From an uncultured Lachnospiraceae bacterium (GTDB taxonomy: Bacteria; Bacillota; Clostridia; Lachnospirales; Lachnospiraceae), in contig CACZBM010000017.1 in NCBI GenBank assembly GCA_902779445.1, forward strand, positions 1-45,030: a DNA stretch of 45,030 nt, read 5' to 3'. Made by a program: the position numbers and the translations under genes. Under the pieces are notes generated by a model. That model saw only the letters and a list, made by a program, of their open reading frames with translations, did no database searches and had not been told where the DNA came from. Within the stretch, counting starts at the first letter, position 1, and every line of letters begins with the position of its first letter. Below are positions 1 to 7,274 of the stretch, one piece after another.

Positions 1-100
1 AAGGAATAGAGCTTGTCAGATTAAATGCACTTTTATAGACGAGAAGTATTTGCCTAATTAACTGCACTATAGGAGGTGCATTTACTTTGGCAATTTATAT

Positions 101-120
101 ATTTTCAGATATTTTCAGAT
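101..120 (+). repeat. Two tandem 10-bp direct repeats upstream of leader-peptide promoter
   Basis: The 10-mer ATTTTCAGAT occurs twice back to back, and the preceding and following bases extend the periodicity slightly. The period is about one helical turn, and the block ends 4 bp before the proposed -35 box at 125. An inverted pair TGGCAA (88-93) and TTGCCA (125-130) flanks it. Direct repeats at this place are typical of activator sites, for example LytTR-type regulators of bacteriocin operons, but their usual spacing is different, so the identity of the binder is open. Confidence 0.5.
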
Positions 121-124
121 ATTG

Positions 125-153
125 TTGCCATTTTCCAATTCTCTTCGTATAAC
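125..153 (+). promoter_or_regulatory. Putative sigma-A promoter for the leader-peptide genes
   Basis: TTGCCA at 125-130 and TATAAC at 148-153 are separated by 17 bp. The first peptide start codon is at 191, giving a leader of about 30 nt with a GGAGG ribosome site. The three peptide genes follow on the same strand with short gaps and could form one transcript. Confidence 0.55.
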
Positions 154-190
154 TATATAGAGGGGTATGTATGCCCTATGGAGGACAGCT

Positions 191-367
191 ATGAAACTTA
201 CAGGAAATCTTAAGAAACAGGTAGAAAAGGCTGAAACGAAAGACGAAAAGAAGAAGCTCATTGAAGAAGCCGGTATGGAACTGACGGAAAAAGAACTTGA
301 TATGGTTTCGGGCGGTGGTTTTGGTGGAGGATTATTGCCTGAAGATATGTTCAGACAAGTAGGGTAA
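191..367 (+). CDS. Small peptide with double-glycine-type leader (peptide 1)
   Basis: This 58-residue peptide starts at the ATG at 191, chosen because GGAGG lies just upstream and because its first residues MKLTG match peptide 2. Residues 1-41 are a charged amphipathic leader ending in LTEKELDMVSGG, the pattern of bacteriocin-type leaders that are cut after Gly-Gly by peptidase-containing ABC transporters. The remaining part, GFGGGLLPEDMFRQVG, is short, glycine-rich and has no cysteine, so a lanthipeptide or sactipeptide is not suggested. A bacteriocin, a signalling peptide or an unmodified secreted peptide are all possible. No transporter or modification enzyme lies to the right; the left flank is outside the window. 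Confidence 0.75.
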   Translation: MKLTGNLKKQVEKAETKDEKKKLIEEAGMELTEKELDMVSGGGFGGGLLPEDMFRQVG

Positions 368-408
368 ATGATTATCTCAAATCAATCATTGTCAGAAGGA
401 GCGTATTT

Positions 409-558
409 ATGAAACTTTTAGGAGAACTGAAGGATAAGGTCGAAAAGGCTGAGAATCAGGAAGAAGCAAAGAAGATCATCGAAGAAGCCGGGATGGAACT
501 GACGGATGAAGAGATGGATCAGGTGGCTGGCGGTGCGCCTAGGCCTACTTTGGATTGA
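409..558 (+). CDS. Small peptide with double-glycine-type leader and 7-residue tail (peptide 2)
   Basis: A 49-residue peptide begins at the ATG at 409 behind AGAAGGAG. Its leader is clearly homologous to peptide 1: both have VEKAE, IEEAGMELT and an acidic helix before the cleavage motif, here DQVAGG. Only seven residues, APRPTLD, follow the Gly-Gly. Such a short mature product fits a pheromone better than a bacteriocin, but that is inference. A translation stop at 556-558 is clear, with no frame extension. It lies 41 bp behind peptide 1 and 63 bp before peptide 3. Confidence 0.7.
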   Translation: MKLLGELKDKVEKAENQEEAKKIIEEAGMELTDEEMDQVAGGAPRPTLD

Positions 559-621
559 ACCGATACTTCCCAACCAGAAAGTAATGATATAGGCGATTGT
601 ATCTGTGAGGAGGAAAGTAAA

Positions 622-813
622 ATGGATAATAAGAAGAAACTGACCGATGATGAGCTGGAAAAGGTAGCGGGTGGTTATGATTCTGATATGTTTTATGAAG
701 ATCATAGGAAGGAAGTCACTGACGAGCCGCCGAAGCCTGAGACATGGCTGCAGAAAGATAAACTTGATGATATTCCGCCATCTGGTCAGGAATATGCAAA
801 ACTCACGTTTTAG
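622..813 (+). CDS. Small acidic peptide with short double-glycine leader (peptide 3)
   Basis: A 63-residue peptide starts at 622 behind a strong GAGGAGGAAAG site. The leader is shorter than in peptides 1 and 2: MDNKKKLTDDELEKVAGG, a textbook bacteriocin-type leader. The 45-residue remainder starts YDSDMFYEDHRKEV and is acidic, proline-containing and cysteine-free. It is probably exported and cleaved by the same unseen transporter as its neighbours. Whether it is antimicrobial, a signal or something else cannot be read from sequence. Confidence 0.7.
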   Translation: MDNKKKLTDDELEKVAGGYDSDMFYEDHRKEVTDEPPKPETWLQKDKLDDIPPSGQEYAKLTF

Positions 814-869
814 CCGATTGATTCAAACACCCCGATTTTGTCGTATAATGTAATAGAACAGCTCGAGGG

Positions 870-952
870 GGAATGCAAATGACAAAGTCATTTCTTGAAT
901 GCATTCCGACGACAAGGCAGGTGCGTCAGCGAAGCGTTTTGACGCGCGTGCC
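870..952. repeat. Two adjacent nested hairpins in an intergenic region
   Basis: GGAATGCA (870-877) pairs with TGCATTCC (900-907) and encloses an inner hairpin ATGAC-aaa-GTCAT. Directly after it, GGCA (916-919) pairs with TGCC (949-952), and GCGTCA (923-928) with TGACGC (940-945). A TATAAT at 844-849 lies upstream. No poly-T follows, so this is not a standard terminator. It could be a palindromic intergenic repeat or a structured small RNA; it lies between the converging peptide genes. Confidence 0.45.
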
Positions 953-959
953 GATACAA

Positions 960-1079
960 CTAATAAAGGATGATGACAAGCCCATATACGGATTTCAGGA
1001 AGTCACTCGATATCCTTATATTTTCGCCACTCACGTTTTCGAGGTCATCATCATTCAACTTCATCATCTTCTTATCCAT
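960..1079 (-). CDS. Possible fourth leader-type peptide with degenerate cleavage motif
   Basis: Reading the minus strand from the ATG at 1079 gives 39 residues: MDKKMMKLNDDDLENVSGEN and then a mostly hydrophobic tail ending LVIILY. The first 18 residues match the leader pattern of peptide 3, but the second glycine of the expected Gly-Gly is replaced by glutamate. AAAGGATAACC upstream can serve as ribosome site. The start overlaps the 3' end of the membrane-protein remnant at 1064-1282 by 16 bp, as in a translationally coupled pair. It may be a decaying relative of peptides 1-3, an uncleaved variant, or chance; the leader similarity makes chance less likely. Confidence 0.45.
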   Translation of the reverse strand: MDKKMMKLNDDDLENVSGENIRISSDFLKSVYGLVIILY

Positions 1080-1282
1080 GCGGTTATCCTTTCAATCATT
1101 TTCTCATTCACCGGGAGAAATACTCCCGCAACCGGGCCTACAAGTACCACACATATCAGAGTCCCGATACCGACAGTTCCTCCCATTGCAAATCCTGCAA
1201 GGGTGAACAAAGCATCGGTTATAAGTCTTATTACGCTAAATTCACTGTATTGGCATACTGTATTGACTGCAACTTGCCTCAT
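1064..1282 (-). pseudogene. C-terminal remnant of a YczE/DUF6198-type membrane protein
   Basis: A 72-residue frame contains GFAMGGTVGIGTLICVVLVG followed by a GP turn and FLP, which I recognise as the last membrane segments of the YczE/YitT-like family of about 200-residue integral membrane proteins. The N-terminal two thirds are missing: the frame is closed by a stop just upstream of 1282, and the neighbouring penicillin-binding protein gene occupies the DNA beyond 1311. So this is probably a truncated gene left by rearrangement. It precedes the leader-like ORF at 960-1079. Expression is uncertain. Confidence 0.6.
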
Positions 1283-1302
1283 AAAGCTTTTTTAGTTATA
1301 AT
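1274..1302 (+). promoter_or_regulatory. Putative promoter for the penicillin-binding protein gene
   Basis: TTGCCT at 1274-1279 and a perfect TATAAT at 1297-1302 are spaced 17 bp apart. Transcription would begin near 1309, almost at the start codon at 1311, and no ribosome-binding site is visible before that codon. This suggests a leaderless message, or a second promoter further upstream. Confidence 0.5.
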
Positions 1303-1310
1303 AAGAAGCT

Positions 1311-3950
1311 ATGAATTTCGGAAGATACGGCACTGTAAAGCGCTCGAGGGAACTTAACGCAAAAGGGCCGAAGTTTTTACATATGATACTTGTGGCGTTC
1401 GTGACGCTTACCCTCTTCGGTATGATATCCGCAGGGGTTATTGGTGCTGCGGGCTTTGCGGGTGCCATGAAAGGTGTAATAGCATCAGCGCCTGAGATCA
1501 ATAATAAGGATATCAGACCGTCCGGCTATTCATCCACCGTCTATGACTCGGACGGAAACCAGCTTACAAAGCTGGTTGCAGCGGATTCCAACAGGATATA
1601 CCAGACCATAGATAAGATCCCGTTGGATCTCCAGCATGCTTTCGTAGCCATCGAGGATGAGCGTTTTTATGAGCATAACGGTATCGATATCAAGGGTATT
1701 ATCCGTGCGGGAGTAACGGGTATCACCAGCAAGGATTTCTCGCAGGGTGCCAGTACCATCACCCAGCAGCTCATAAAGAATAATGTCTTTACCGAATGGA
1801 CACATGAATCCTCATTTATGGAGAAGCTGAGGAGAAAGATCCAGGAGCAGTATCTTGCAATGGAGCTTGAGAAGCAGGATGATGTTACAAAGGATTCAAT
1901 CCTGGAGCTTTACCTTAATACCATCAACCTGGGACAGAATACTCTGGGAGTTCAGGCTGCTTCCTTGAGATATTTTAATAAGAACGTATCCGAACTTAAT
2001 CTTTCGGAAGATGCGGTAATAGCGGGTATCACACAGAATCCCTCCAAATATAACCCCATATCACATCCGGATAACAATGCGGAGAGGAGAATGAAGGTCC
2101 TCCGCAACATGCTTGAGCAGGGCTATATCACAAAGGCTGCCTATGAAGAGGCGGTCAATGATGATGTTTATTCGCGTATCAGGACGGTAAATGAGCAGAA
2201 TAAGACCAGCACCATTAATTCCTACTTCGTGGATGCCCTTACAAAGCAGATCTTAAAAGATCTGGTAGAAAAGCTGGGATATACGGAGACCCAGGCATAT
2301 AACCAGCTTTATTCGGGCGGTTTAAGTATCTACGCCACCCAGGATCCGAAGATCCAGAAGATCTGTGACGATTTCACCAGAGATGAAGAGAATTATCCTG
2401 CAGGTACCAAGTATCTGTTGGATTACGAACTTACAATGGAAAAGAGCGACGGGGAATATCAGAACTATTCTTCGGAGATGATGGCGCTCTGGCTTGCGGA
2501 TAACGGTTATAATAAGAATCGTCTGTTCGACAGCCCCGAGGAAGCAAGGGAAGCGGCTGATGCCTATAAGGCATCGATAGTCGCAGAGGGGAACACATTT
2601 ATCTCAGAATCCTTCTCCACAGCACCTCAGCCTCAGATCTCAGTGACGGTTGCAGACCAGTCTACAGGATATGTAAAAGCAATAGTAGGCGGCCGCGGAA
2701 AGAAGGAAGCGAGTCTTACGCTTAACCGTGCAACAGATACCCTGAGACAGCCGGGTTCCACATTCAAGGTGGTCTCCACCTATGCACCGGCTCTGGACAG
2801 CGGTCTGAAGACCCTTGCCAGCACCCAGGTGGATGAGCCTTTCGCCTATTCAAACGGCAGGCCCGTATCAAACTGGTACAGCGGATATAAGGGAGTATGT
2901 ACTCTCCGTTACGGAATAGAACAGTCTCTTAATATCGTCACCGTAAAGACCCTTACGGATATCACACCTCAGTTGGGATTTGATTATCTTTTGAGATTCG
3001 GATTCACAACGCTTGTAGACAAGAGAGTTACAGACGACGGCCGGGTATTTTCCGATATCACCCAGACCCTTGCTCTCGGCGGTATAACAGACGGCGTAAA
3101 GAATATAGAGCTTAATGCGGCCTATGCTGCCATAGCAAATCAGGGGACATACATCCAGCCTGTATTCTATACGAAGATACTGGACCACGATGGAAATGTT
3201 CTTCTTACCAATGAGCCGGAGACCCATGAGGCGATAAAGCCAACCACCGCGTTCCTTTTAACCAGCGCTATGCAGGACGTTGTTACCAAGGGAACGGGAG
3301 CATCGGTTAATTTCGGGACCCAGCCCATAGCCGGAAAGACGGGAACCACATCCGATGAAAATGACGTTTGGTTCGCAGGATTCACACCGTATTATACCTG
3401 CACTACCTGGGCCGGATTCGATAACAATGTGGACCTTACCACGAAGGACCAGCAGCGTCTTGCAAGGACCATGTGGAGAGGAGTCATGGAGAAGATCCAC
3501 GAGGATCTTCCCAGAAAAGAATTCGTGACTCCGGAAGGTATAGTCACGAGGATCGCCTGCAATAAATCCGGAATGCTGGCTGTAGACGGAGTGTGCACCG
3601 CTGACGGAAGCGCTTACAGCGAATATTTCGATGCCAATAATGTGCCGGAAGAAACCTGCACATACAATCATTCTGGAATGACTTATATCTGCAGTGCTAC
3701 AGGTCTTAAAGCACTGGATTCCTGTCCGTTTAAGCTGATAGGAACAGCTGCTCCGGAGCTGGGAACCTGTCCGCATACACCGGAGATAACGGCGGCTCTG
3801 GGCCTTACGCCCACACCGACTACGGATCTTTCCGCACTTAATGCTGCTATGAACAGTACGGCAGGTATGGGAGAAGAGGGAGCTGATCCGGGAGAAGAAT
3901 TACCGGGGATACCGGACCCGGCAGCTACAGTTCCGGTAGAAGCACAATAG
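1311..3950 (+). CDS. Class A penicillin-binding protein (transglycosylase/transpeptidase)
   Basis: The 879-residue protein polymerises and cross-links peptidoglycan at the outer membrane face. A basic N-terminus is followed by one membrane anchor (about residues 24-48). The GT51 transglycosylase domain has EDERFYEHNGID with the catalytic Glu at 115, and GASTITQQL at 146-154. The transpeptidase domain has the active-site S483-T-F-K, the SLN triad at 539-541 and KTGT at 676. A Pro/Glu-rich tail ends the protein. The start at 1311 is kept because the cytoplasmic basic segment is typical of the family, although no ribosome site precedes it. typA follows after 14 bp, so the two are probably co-transcribed. 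Confidence 0.93.
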   Translation: MNFGRYGTVKRSRELNAKGPKFLHMILVAFVTLTLFGMISAGVIGAAGFAGAMKGVIASAPEINNKDIRPSGYSSTVYDSDGNQLTKLVAADSNRIYQTIDKIPLDLQHAFVAIEDERFYEHNGIDIKGIIRAGVTGITSKDFSQGASTITQQLIKNNVFTEWTHESSFMEKLRRKIQEQYLAMELEKQDDVTKDSILELYLNTINLGQNTLGVQAASLRYFNKNVSELNLSEDAVIAGITQNPSKYNPISHPDNNAERRMKVLRNMLEQGYITKAAYEEAVNDDVYSRIRTVNEQNKTSTINSYFVDALTKQILKDLVEKLGYTETQAYNQLYSGGLSIYATQDPKIQKICDDFTRDEENYPAGTKYLLDYELTMEKSDGEYQNYSSEMMALWLADNGYNKNRLFDSPEEAREAADAYKASIVAEGNTFISESFSTAPQPQISVTVADQSTGYVKAIVGGRGKKEASLTLNRATDTLRQPGSTFKVVSTYAPALDSGLKTLASTQVDEPFAYSNGRPVSNWYSGYKGVCTLRYGIEQSLNIVTVKTLTDITPQLGFDYLLRFGFTTLVDKRVTDDGRVFSDITQTLALGGITDGVKNIELNAAYAAIANQGTYIQPVFYTKILDHDGNVLLTNEPETHEAIKPTTAFLLTSAMQDVVTKGTGASVNFGTQPIAGKTGTTSDENDVWFAGFTPYYTCTTWAGFDNNVDLTTKDQQRLARTMWRGVMEKIHEDLPRKEFVTPEGIVTRIACNKSGMLAVDGVCTADGSAYSEYFDANNVPEETCTYNHSGMTYICSATGLKALDSCPFKLIGTAAPELGTCPHTPEITAALGLTPTPTTDLSALNAAMNSTAGMGEEGADPGEELPGIPDPAATVPVEAQ

Positions 3951-3964
3951 AGGAGTTATGAAAA

Positions 3965-5800
3965 ATGGTCACAACAAGAGAAGATATCAGAAATATTGCA
4001 ATTATAGCCCACGTAGATCATGGTAAGACCACCCTGGTGGATGCCCTCTTAAAACAGAGCGGTATCTTCAGGGATAATCAGGAAGTTAAAGAAAGGGTGA
4101 TGGACAGTAACGACATCGAGAGAGAGCGTGGCATCACCATCCTTTCTAAGAATACCGCAGTACAGTATAAGGATACAAAGATCAATATCATTGATACACC
4201 CGGACACGCAGATTTTGGCGGAGAAGTGGAACGTATCCTTAAAATGGTAAACGGAGTAGTTCTTTTGGTTGACGCATTTGAGGGTGTAATGCCCCAGACC
4301 AAATTCGTGCTGATGAAGGCACTTTCTCTTAAACTTCCTGTAATAGCCTGTGTAAATAAGATTGACAGACCAGGCGCCAGACCCAAGGAAGTGGTGGATG
4401 AAGTGCTGGAACTCTTTATGGATCTTGACGCTACTGATGACCAGCTTGACTGCCCCTTCGTATTTGCTTCCGCGAAAGAGGGAACAGCTACTCTGGATCC
4501 CGATCAGCCCGGAAGCGACATGAAGCCTCTTTTTGATACGATCCTGAACTATATCCCGGCTCCCGAAGGTGATCCGGAAGCAAATCTCCAGGTGCTCATT
4601 TCCACCATTGATTACAATGAATATGTGGGACGTATCGGAGTTGGAAAGGTGGATAACGGCATCATCAAGGTAAATCAGGAAGCTGTGATCGTAAACCATC
4701 ACGATAAGGACAGGGTGGAAAAGGTTAAGATCAGTAAGCTCTACGAGTATCAGGGCCTCGGAAAGGTGGATGTGGATGAAGCCGGTATCGGTGAGATAGT
4801 GGCTGTGTCCGGTATCGCAGACTTAAAGATAGGTGATACGGTATGCGGAACTACAGGTGAACCGGAGGCGATCCCATTCCAGAAGATCTCCGATCCTACC
4901 ATCAGCATGAACTTCATAGTAAATGATTCACCACTTGCCGGACAGGAAGGAAAGTATGTCACCAGCCGTCATATAAAGGATAGGCTGTTTAAGGAGCTGA
5001 ATACGGATGTATCCCTCAGAGTGGAGGAGACGGAATCCACAGATACATTTAAGGTTTCCGGAAGAGGTGAACTGCATCTTTCCGTCCTTATAGAGGAGAT
5101 GCGCCGTGAAGGATATGAATTCGCGGTGAGCAAGGCAGAGGTAATATACAGGAAAGACGAGAACGGGAAAACACTGGAACCCATGGAGACAGCTTATATA
5201 GATGTTCCCGATGAATACTCGGGAACCGTTATCTCATCCCTATCAGAGAGAAAGGGAGAGCTTCTTAATATGGGTTCCATTGCCGGAGGCTATACCAGAC
5301 TGGAATTCAATATCCCGTCAAGAGGCCTTATCGGGTTCAGAGGACCCTTTATGACTGATACCAAGGGTAACGGCATTATAAACACCATATTCTCAGGATA
5401 CGGTCCTTATAAGGGAGATATCTCCTACAGAAAGACCGGATCGCTTATCGCTTATGAAGCCGGAGAAGCGGTTACATACGGACTCTTCAATGCACAGGAG
5501 AGGGGTTCGCTCTTTATCGGACCCGGTACAAAGGTTTACTCGGGAATGGTGATAGGATCTAATCCCAGAAGTGAAGATATAGAAGTAAACGTGTGCAAGA
5601 CAAAGCACCTTACCAATACACGTACTTCTTCATCAGATGAGGCACTGAGGCTGGTGCCTCCGGTGATACTTTCACTTGAGCAGGCCCTTGACTTTATAGA
5701 CCAGGATGAGCTTCTGGAAGTGACTCCCGTTAATATCCGGATCAGAAAGAGGATACTCGATCCCCTTATGAGAAAGAGAGCGGGAATGAACAGAAAATAA
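3965..5800 (+). CDS. typA: Ribosome-associated GTPase TypA/BipA
   Basis: A 611-residue translational GTPase related to EF-G and LepA; the family acts in ribosome assembly and stress or cold adaptation. G1 is AHVDHGKTT at 15-23, followed by RERGITIL (switch I), DTPGHADFGGEVER (G3) and NKIDRPGAR (G4, with the insertion Arg/Pro typical of TypA). The C-terminal half has GRGELHLSVLIEEMRREGYE and the TypA-specific region with SRGLIGFRG. The length is normal. AGAGGAG lies before the ATG at 3965. It ends 8 bp from the convergent trkH, and no clear terminator is visible between them. Confidence 0.96.
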   Translation: MVTTREDIRNIAIIAHVDHGKTTLVDALLKQSGIFRDNQEVKERVMDSNDIERERGITILSKNTAVQYKDTKINIIDTPGHADFGGEVERILKMVNGVVLLVDAFEGVMPQTKFVLMKALSLKLPVIACVNKIDRPGARPKEVVDEVLELFMDLDATDDQLDCPFVFASAKEGTATLDPDQPGSDMKPLFDTILNYIPAPEGDPEANLQVLISTIDYNEYVGRIGVGKVDNGIIKVNQEAVIVNHHDKDRVEKVKISKLYEYQGLGKVDVDEAGIGEIVAVSGIADLKIGDTVCGTTGEPEAIPFQKISDPTISMNFIVNDSPLAGQEGKYVTSRHIKDRLFKELNTDVSLRVEETESTDTFKVSGRGELHLSVLIEEMRREGYEFAVSKAEVIYRKDENGKTLEPMETAYIDVPDEYSGTVISSLSERKGELLNMGSIAGGYTRLEFNIPSRGLIGFRGPFMTDTKGNGIINTIFSGYGPYKGDISYRKTGSLIAYEAGEAVTYGLFNAQERGSLFIGPGTKVYSGMVIGSNPRSEDIEVNVCKTKHLTNTRTSSSDEALRLVPPVILSLEQALDFIDQDELLEVTPVNIRIRKRILDPLMRKRAGMNRK

Positions 5801-5808
5801 AACTCTTC

Positions 5809-7266
5809 TCAGACTTTTTTCCAGGTTGTCCTGCTGAAAAGGGAAAGGATGGGGAAGATCTCAAGTCTTCCGGTGATCATCGCAAAACTCAATACGATCT
5901 TCGAAAGATTGCTGTATTCGGAGAAATTACATGTAGGTCCCACTTTACCAAGTCCGGGACCTATATTATTGAATGTACACAGGGCCGCGGAAAGGTTTGT
6001 CTCGATTGAGAATTCATCCAGGGACAAAATGATCACGAGAAGCACTACTATGGTAAAATAAGCGGCAAGATAGGCGTTTGTGTTGGAGATCACGTCTTCG
6101 CTTACTTCCCGGTCATTGATATTTACAACCTGTACCGTTCTGGGGTGCAGGTTCTTTTTAATATTACGTCTTAAACTCTTTAAGAGAAGAAGGACTCTGG
6201 CACACTTCATTCCGCCACCGGTACTTCCTGCGCAGGCTCCCACTATCATAAGGAAAAGGATAAGGGATTTGGAGAATACCGGCCAGGCATCAAAGTCTGC
6301 AGTGGCAAATCCGGTGGTAGTGATCATGCTGGCCACCTGGAAGAAGGAGGCCCTTAAGGTTTCCTCCAGTGTTCCGTAAAGCCCCCTAATATTCCATGCT
6401 ATCAGAAGAGATGAAGCGACTACTATGGAGAAATAGAGCTTTACTTCTTCATCGAAAAATGCAGCTTTAAGCTTTTTCATAAGGATGAGGTAATAGATAC
6501 TGAAATTCACACCGAAAAGAAGCATGAATACTGTTGTGACATTCTGGATATAGGGGCTGTAGCTTGCAAAACTGTCGGCTTTTACTCCGAAACCACCGGT
6601 TCCCGCAGTACCCATGGCGTGACAGACAGCTTCAAATGCCGGCATGCCTCCTGCCATCAGAAATATGATATTAAGAACGGTAAGGGCAATATATATCATA
6701 TACAGTATAGTGGCAGTCTGCCTCATCTTCGGCACTATCTTGCCCACGCTGGGGCCCGGGCTTTCTGCCCTGAGGATATGGACGGTGAAGCCGGAATCCT
6801 TGGATTTACTGGAAGAAATGGCAAGGAGGAATACAAGTACTCCCATTCCGCCTATCCAGTTACTGAAATTACGCCAGAAGAGCGTGCCGTGGGACATGAG
6901 TTCCACGTTGGGGATAATGGAGGCTCCTGTAGTGGTGAATCCGGAAGCCATTTCGAAAAACGCATCTATATATGAAGGGATGTCTCCGTTCCGCACGAAA
7001 GGTATGGCTCCGAAGGCACTCATTATTATCCAGCAGAGTCCTGTTACCACCAGACCTTCTCTTGCATAAAAGCCTTTTTCGGCTCCGCGGGATAAAAGAA
7101 AACCAAGGATCAGACCTGCGCAAAGAGCAAAGAACACGCTCTCAGCAAAAGCAAGGGCAGTATGAAATTCGCCGTAACAGAGAGATACGGCTGCGGGAAG
7201 AAGCATGAAAGCTGCTTCTAAAAGAAGTACGCGTCCGCAAATGCGGTAAAGCATCTTGTAATTCAT
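5809..7266 (-). CDS. trkH: Potassium uptake channel subunit TrkH/KtrB family
   Basis: A 485-residue integral membrane protein that conducts K+ with its cytoplasmic TrkA partner. All four pore-loop signatures of the TrkH/KtrB family are readable: GFTTTGAS, GTAGTGGFG, ITTTGFA and FNNIGPGLG, together with NWIGGMGVLVF and AGSTGGGMK. The N-terminus is hydrophobic and begins MNYKMLYRICGRVLL. The gene lies 8 bp downstream of trkA on the same strand, a standard two-gene operon. Ion specificity beyond K+ (for example Na+-coupled) cannot be judged. Confidence 0.94.
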   Translation of the reverse strand: MNYKMLYRICGRVLLLEAAFMLLPAAVSLCYGEFHTALAFAESVFFALCAGLILGFLLSRGAEKGFYAREGLVVTGLCWIIMSAFGAIPFVRNGDIPSYIDAFFEMASGFTTTGASIIPNVELMSHGTLFWRNFSNWIGGMGVLVFLLAISSSKSKDSGFTVHILRAESPGPSVGKIVPKMRQTATILYMIYIALTVLNIIFLMAGGMPAFEAVCHAMGTAGTGGFGVKADSFASYSPYIQNVTTVFMLLFGVNFSIYYLILMKKLKAAFFDEEVKLYFSIVVASSLLIAWNIRGLYGTLEETLRASFFQVASMITTTGFATADFDAWPVFSKSLILFLMIVGACAGSTGGGMKCARVLLLLKSLRRNIKKNLHPRTVQVVNINDREVSEDVISNTNAYLAAYFTIVVLLVIILSLDEFSIETNLSAALCTFNNIGPGLGKVGPTCNFSEYSNLSKIVLSFAMITGRLEIFPILSLFSRTTWKKV

Positions 7267-7274
7267 TTTAATTC

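Noticed and set aside
87..152. A 21-codon frame from TTG at 87 behind a perfect AGGAGG
   Set aside because: It runs through the tandem repeats and promoter elements and gives a hydrophobic peptide without similarity; the ribosome site may be coincidental or belong to an upstream gene remnant.
873..1295. A 140-codon open frame on the plus strand
   Set aside because: It covers hairpins and is antisense to the two better-supported minus-strand frames; composition is Ile/Thr/His-rich as expected for an antisense shadow, and no ribosome site is present.
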